NCBI RefSeq assembly: GCF_900129045.1
Contig: NZ_FQTX01000003.1
Coordinates: forward strand, 62,001-126,000
Source: Bifidobacterium merycicum DSM 6492
Lineage (GTDB): Bacteria; Actinomycetota; Actinomycetes; Actinomycetales; Bifidobacteriaceae
Direction: 5' to 3'
Length of the DNA: 64,000 nt
Each line of letters starts with the position of its first letter. Within the stretch, counting starts at the first letter, position 1. Both the position numbers and the translations under genes were made by a program. Below the pieces are notes generated by a model that did not search any database, was not told the DNA's origin, and saw nothing but the letters and a program-made list of their open reading frames with translations. Of this stretch, positions 60,812 through 64,000 are shown one piece after another.

Positions 60812-60892
60812 TACTTGTTCAGGTGGGTACTCGTTTTAGGTGAGCACTCGTTCAGGTGGGCAATCATTCAGTCGGGCAATCGTCCGAAACGA
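60812..60892 (+). repeat. Imperfect tandem 16-17-base repeats upstream of the TPR/NTase gene
   Basis: Successive units: TACTTGTTCAGGTGGG (60812-60827), TACTCGTTTTAGGTGAG (60828-60844), CACTCGTTCAGGTGGG (60845-60860), CAATCATTCAGTCGGG (60861-60876) and a fading fifth starting CAATCGTCC. They end about 90 bases before the next start codon and could be regulator sites or slippage remains. Confidence 0.65.
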
Positions 60893-60979
60893 CAAACCGA
60901 ACGAATCGTCCGATACCACCAAACCGAATCGGCCATACACTGAAAGAAGCATGCGGCGGATGCGCGATAAGGAGGACCC

Positions 60980-63034
60980 ATGGTTGACGAGGAAGCATTG
61001 CTGGCGCAGTTCACGGCACGATTCGATCAGGATGCGGAACATGCCGTTACGGCGCAAACAGACGAAACGGCATCCGATGAAACACAGTCCGATGCTGAGG
61101 CGACTTTCGACACCGACCGTTTCCTGCAAGGATTGGATGCGATATTCGCCCGCCATACCGCGGCAAGCGAGGCGGCACCCTACCTCGAACAGGCCATGAT
61201 CGACGCGGAGAACGCCGGCGACGAGGCCGGACTGCTCACCGTTCTCAACGAAACCATGGGATTCTACCGTTCCCAAGGCTGGCATGAAAAGAACCAGTGG
61301 ATCGTGCAACGTGCCATCGAACTGGCCTTGCGCATGGGCTTGGAAGGAACCGAAATCTGGGCCACGACACTGATCAACTGCGCCACCGCGATGCGCGCCG
61401 CGCAACATTACGATCAAGCCGAGGACCTGTATACGCAGGCCCTGCAATGCGCCGAAAACGTCTACCCGCCGAAGGATCGCCGCATCGCCGCACTGCACAA
61501 CAATCTTTCCATGCTCTACCAGGAGACCGGCAGGCCCGAGGCGGCCGAACGCGAGCTGCGTGAGACGATGCGGGTACTGCGTGAGGCGAGCGACGACCCG
61601 TCGACGGATATCGATCTGGCGAGCTCATGCACGAATCTCGCCCTGACGCTGCTGGACGAAGGCAAAACCGACGACGCCCGCGACTATGCGGACAAGGCGC
61701 TCGCCATCCATACCGCCGCACGGGCGCAAGGCGTGGATTCGGCGCATTATGCCGCCGCCTTGGCGGGTGCGGCACAGGTGCGTTTCGCGCAACGACAGTA
61801 CGGTGAGGCCGCCGGATACTACCGTGAGGCACTGAACCTGATTGAGGATCGTTACGGCAAGGATACGGACTATTGGCGTACCACCGAGGAGAATCTGCGC
61901 AAGGCCTTGGATGCCGCAAAGACCGCGGGTCAGAGCATCGATGAGCCGACGCACAGGACTGCCGACAATCCGATGCCCAACGGCATGGAACTGGCACGCG
62001 ACTTCTGGAAGCAGGCCGGCAAACCGATGCTGTTGGAACGCTACCCCAGGTATGCGGGTCGTATCGCCGCCGGACTGGTCGGATACGGTTCGGAATGTTT
62101 CGGATTCGATGATGCGTATTCGCGCGATCATGATTTCGGACCGCGCTTCTGCCTGTGGCTCACGGATGAGGATTACGCCGCCATCGGCGAATCGCTGCAA
62201 CGGGATTACGAGCGCATCGCCGCCGCATGGCGAGCGGAACATACGGCACCGGGCGCACCCCACTCCCCCACCACTCCGCGAGCGCAGGGGGCCACACGCA
62301 GGGACGGCGTGTTCCGTATTGGCGATTTCTTCGAAGGCATCACCGGTTACCGCAAGGCTCCCGCGCAGGATGCGCCGCATGAATGGCTTATGCTGTCTGA
62401 ATCCACGCTGGCCACTGCAACCAACGGCCGTGTGTTCGCCGACGCGCTCGGCGCGTTCTCTTCAACCCGTCAGGGATTCACGTTCATGCCGGAGGATGTT
62501 CGTCTTTCCCTGATTTCCCGCCGTCTCGGCATGATCGCGCAGGCGGGTCAATACAATCTGCCCCGCATGTTGAAGCGAGGCGATGGACCTGCCGCCATGG
62601 CCAGCATCCATGAGTTCGCACAGGCCACCGTATCGTTGGTGTTCCTGATCAACAACCCGGCTTCCGTGGGCTATGCGCCGTACTACAAGTGGCGGTTCGC
62701 GGCGCTACGCAGGTTGAGTGCACGCATGGTGACGCGTCTCGCCGACGTGTGCGGACAGTTGGAGGAGGTGCTGGAACTTGCATCGGCGGCATGTTTCGCC
62801 GATGCCGACTCGGTCACTCATGCTGGTTCCACTGGTCCCGCTGATTCCGTTGATTCCGCGCAGGTGTCGCCCGCCGATCGCGTTCATGCGATCATCGAGC
62901 ATATCTGCGCCGAAATCGTAGGCGAACTGCGGCGCGAGGGCTTGACCGAATCGGATGAAACCTTCCTGGAATGGCAGCGCCCGTACGTCGAGGAGCATAT
63001 CGTCTCCGACGCACCGTGCCTGCATAGTCTGTGA
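60980..63034 (+). CDS. TPR protein with DUF4037 nucleotidyltransferase-like domain
   Basis: 684 aa, with ATG at 60980 (AAGGAGGACCC). The N-terminal half (about 60-310) holds TPR-like repeats, for example AMRAAQHYDQAEDLYTQALQ and NNLSMLYQETGRPEAAEREL. The second half begins with FWKQAGKPMLLERYPRYAGR and has GYGSECFGFDDAYSRDHDFG, the GS...DxD signature of pol-beta-type nucleotidyltransferases, matching DUF4037. No reaction is known. Its TGA overlaps the GTG of the DUF4125 gene (GTGA), implying coupled translation. Confidence 0.85.
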   Translation: MVDEEALLAQFTARFDQDAEHAVTAQTDETASDETQSDAEATFDTDRFLQGLDAIFARHTAASEAAPYLEQAMIDAENAGDEAGLLTVLNETMGFYRSQGWHEKNQWIVQRAIELALRMGLEGTEIWATTLINCATAMRAAQHYDQAEDLYTQALQCAENVYPPKDRRIAALHNNLSMLYQETGRPEAAERELRETMRVLREASDDPSTDIDLASSCTNLALTLLDEGKTDDARDYADKALAIHTAARAQGVDSAHYAAALAGAAQVRFAQRQYGEAAGYYREALNLIEDRYGKDTDYWRTTEENLRKALDAAKTAGQSIDEPTHRTADNPMPNGMELARDFWKQAGKPMLLERYPRYAGRIAAGLVGYGSECFGFDDAYSRDHDFGPRFCLWLTDEDYAAIGESLQRDYERIAAAWRAEHTAPGAPHSPTTPRAQGATRRDGVFRIGDFFEGITGYRKAPAQDAPHEWLMLSESTLATATNGRVFADALGAFSSTRQGFTFMPEDVRLSLISRRLGMIAQAGQYNLPRMLKRGDGPAAMASIHEFAQATVSLVFLINNPASVGYAPYYKWRFAALRRLSARMVTRLADVCGQLEEVLELASAACFADADSVTHAGSTGPADSVDSAQVSPADRVHAIIEHICAEIVGELRREGLTESDETFLEWQRPYVEEHIVSDAPCLHSL

Positions 63035-63717
63035 GCGCGGCCATGCGTACGAGCAACGATACGGCCAGCAGCACGAACAGCGGTACAACCGATGGCACGG
63101 CCAGCAGCACGCGCAACGATCTGGTCGAAACCATCGTGCGATTGGAATGGGATACGTTCCAGCGCACGACCAATACGGGCGGACGCGCCGCCTGCCAAGG
63201 CAACTGGCCTGTGTTCCATCAGATGCGCGCCAGCCAGTTCCTCACTTGGCCGGAGAATCTGCTTGCCAGTTACCGAGACGATCTCAAGGATGCCGAATAT
63301 GTCGGCCGTAATCTCGTCACCGAGAAATACGCACGCATGATGCGCTCCACCCATCCCGAGGAGTATGCGGCGACCATCGAACCGTACATTCCGGCGCTTT
63401 CCGCCGCCCGTGAAACCGAACAGGAGACGATTATCGCCACGCAGGTGGCGTGGGCACGCGAGTTCCGCGAGCGCTACCCGAAACTGGGAGCGTCCATGCG
63501 CGTGCTCACCACCGCGGAGGATACGCCTGATGCCACGTCGTTCGAAACGTATCTTCGTGGCGAATTGGGCACTTATTCGGAGCGTACGCTCGATCTGTAT
63601 GGGGATTTCGTGGCACGATTGGCTACCGAGCATCGCAATCTCACGGAGGAGACGATCGGGAACACGGTCCGGATCGCGGGATTCGCGGGGCTGGACGAGG
63701 CGGAACTCGCGCAATAG
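63031..63717 (+). CDS. DUF4125 family protein
   Basis: 228 aa from the GTG at 63031, overlapping the previous stop in GTGA; the ATG at 63043 is an alternative. It is predicted mostly helical; the stretch LEWDTFQRTTNTGGRAACQG and NWPVFHQMRASQFLTWPENL are typical of DUF4125, a family without known function. A Ser/Thr/Asn-rich N-terminal 20 residues precede the domain. The tight pairing with the TPR/DUF4037 gene implies that the products work together. Confidence 0.85.
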   Translation: MSAAMRTSNDTASSTNSGTTDGTASSTRNDLVETIVRLEWDTFQRTTNTGGRAACQGNWPVFHQMRASQFLTWPENLLASYRDDLKDAEYVGRNLVTEKYARMMRSTHPEEYAATIEPYIPALSAARETEQETIIATQVAWAREFRERYPKLGASMRVLTTAEDTPDATSFETYLRGELGTYSERTLDLYGDFVARLATEHRNLTEETIGNTVRIAGFAGLDEAELAQ

Positions 63718-63744
63718 TCGCGGGAATCCGACGAAACGCCGAAC

Positions 63745-64000
63745 ATGACGGTTCCACTGCCGCCGGAACGTCCTACAGTGGCAACTGTGCGAGCAGAATC
63801 GAGAGGAACGAATACGCCGAAGGAACCGGCAACAACGGGGAGCACGGCGAAAAGAATAGGCATGACCGTCGCGCTGACGGCGCTGATCACTGTACTGCTG
63901 GTCGCGCTGTTGGGCGTGCTGGGGGTTGTGTGTACGCCACGCTGGCGGGTTGAACCGTTCACGAACCATATCACCGTGAAGTCGTCCAGCACCGCCATCC
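63745..64000 (+). CDS. N-terminal part of a membrane protein (runs off the window)
   Basis: From the ATG at 63745 an open frame continues to the edge: a polar N-terminus of about 40 residues rich in Thr and Pro, a hydrophobic helix (MTVALTALITVLLVALLGVL) and an extracytoplasmic start (TPRWRVEPFTNHITVKSS). An ATG at 63862 is an alternative start. No family is recognised. It begins 27 bases after the DUF4125 gene, so it may belong to the same transcript. Confidence 0.5.
   Translation, partial: MTVPLPPERPTVATVRAESRGTNTPKEPATTGSTAKRIGMTVALTALITVLLVALLGVLGVVCTPRWRVEPFTNHITVKSSSTAI

Overview
The window reads as chromosomal DNA of a Bifidobacterium (high-GC actinobacterium of the gut; species not resolved). 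The reasons are the overall gene style, Shine-Dalgarno AAGGAG starts mixed with leaderless starts, a 2,3-BPG-dependent phosphoglycerate mutase, FucO-type lactaldehyde reductase, the UPF0237/UPF0210 (ACT plus PFL/DUF711) pair, oleate hydratase, NlpC/P60 and CHAP wall proteins, and an oligosaccharide ABC operon with a LacI regulator and a GH32 enzyme. No prophage, transposase, rRNA or CRISPR array was seen.

Layout: 1-3.7 kb holds MutY, TrmL and the ACT/PFL pair; the convergent gap at 1.61-2.02 kb carries two related long hairpins. 4.1-11.5 kb is one leftward fructan/sucrose operon (binding protein, two permeases, DUF624 protein, LacI regulator, GH32), with a promoter/operator at 11.6 kb. 12-16 kb: DHA2 exporter, BrkB/YihY membrane protein, DeoR regulator. 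15.8-23.8 kb: dihydroorotate dehydrogenase, old yellow enzyme, class A PBP, Crp-family regulator, rearranged lipoate ligase, TM2 protein. 24-33.9 kb: LeuB, oligopeptidase B-like peptidase, App1-domain protein, GcvH, L,D-transpeptidase, NudC, alpha/beta hydrolase, DUF4916 Nudix protein. 34-38.3 kb: thioredoxin, G5/transglycosylase-like secreted protein, FucO, MscL, DnaQ-like exonuclease. 38.4-39.7 kb is an AT-rich islet of decayed genes (Amidase_6 remnant and small membrane proteins) beside tRNA-Glu. 39.7-41.2 kb: TrmB and tRNA-Glu, tRNA-Asp, tRNA-Phe. 41.4-49.1 kb: tyrosine phosphatase, DfrA/ThyA, OsmC, UspA, NlpC/P60, CHAP, SerC, DUF2530. 49.2-51.4 kb: a sensor kinase homologue that lacks its phospho-accepting histidine, divergent from phoU. 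51.7-54.5 kb: oleate hydratase, a large composite palindrome, TetR regulator. 54.7-59.4 kb: GpmA, MenA-like prenyltransferase, LuxR remnant, RDD protein, LysS, tRNA-Pro. 59.5-64 kb: MFS transporter, then a TPR-nucleotidyltransferase/DUF4125 pair of unknown role and a truncated membrane ORF at the edge.

How the parts work together: the leftward operon imports and cleaves a fructosyl sugar. Lipoate ligase and GcvH form a lipoylation pair with no visible dehydrogenase partner. The PBP, L,D-transpeptidase, NlpC/P60, CHAP and G5 proteins remodel the wall. ThyA/DfrA make dTMP. MenA and a membrane-type DHODH raise the question of quinone use. The most unusual items are the paired hairpins at 1.68-1.92 kb, the His-less kinase, the palindrome at 53.65-53.84 kb and the TPR/DUF4037-DUF4125 pair.
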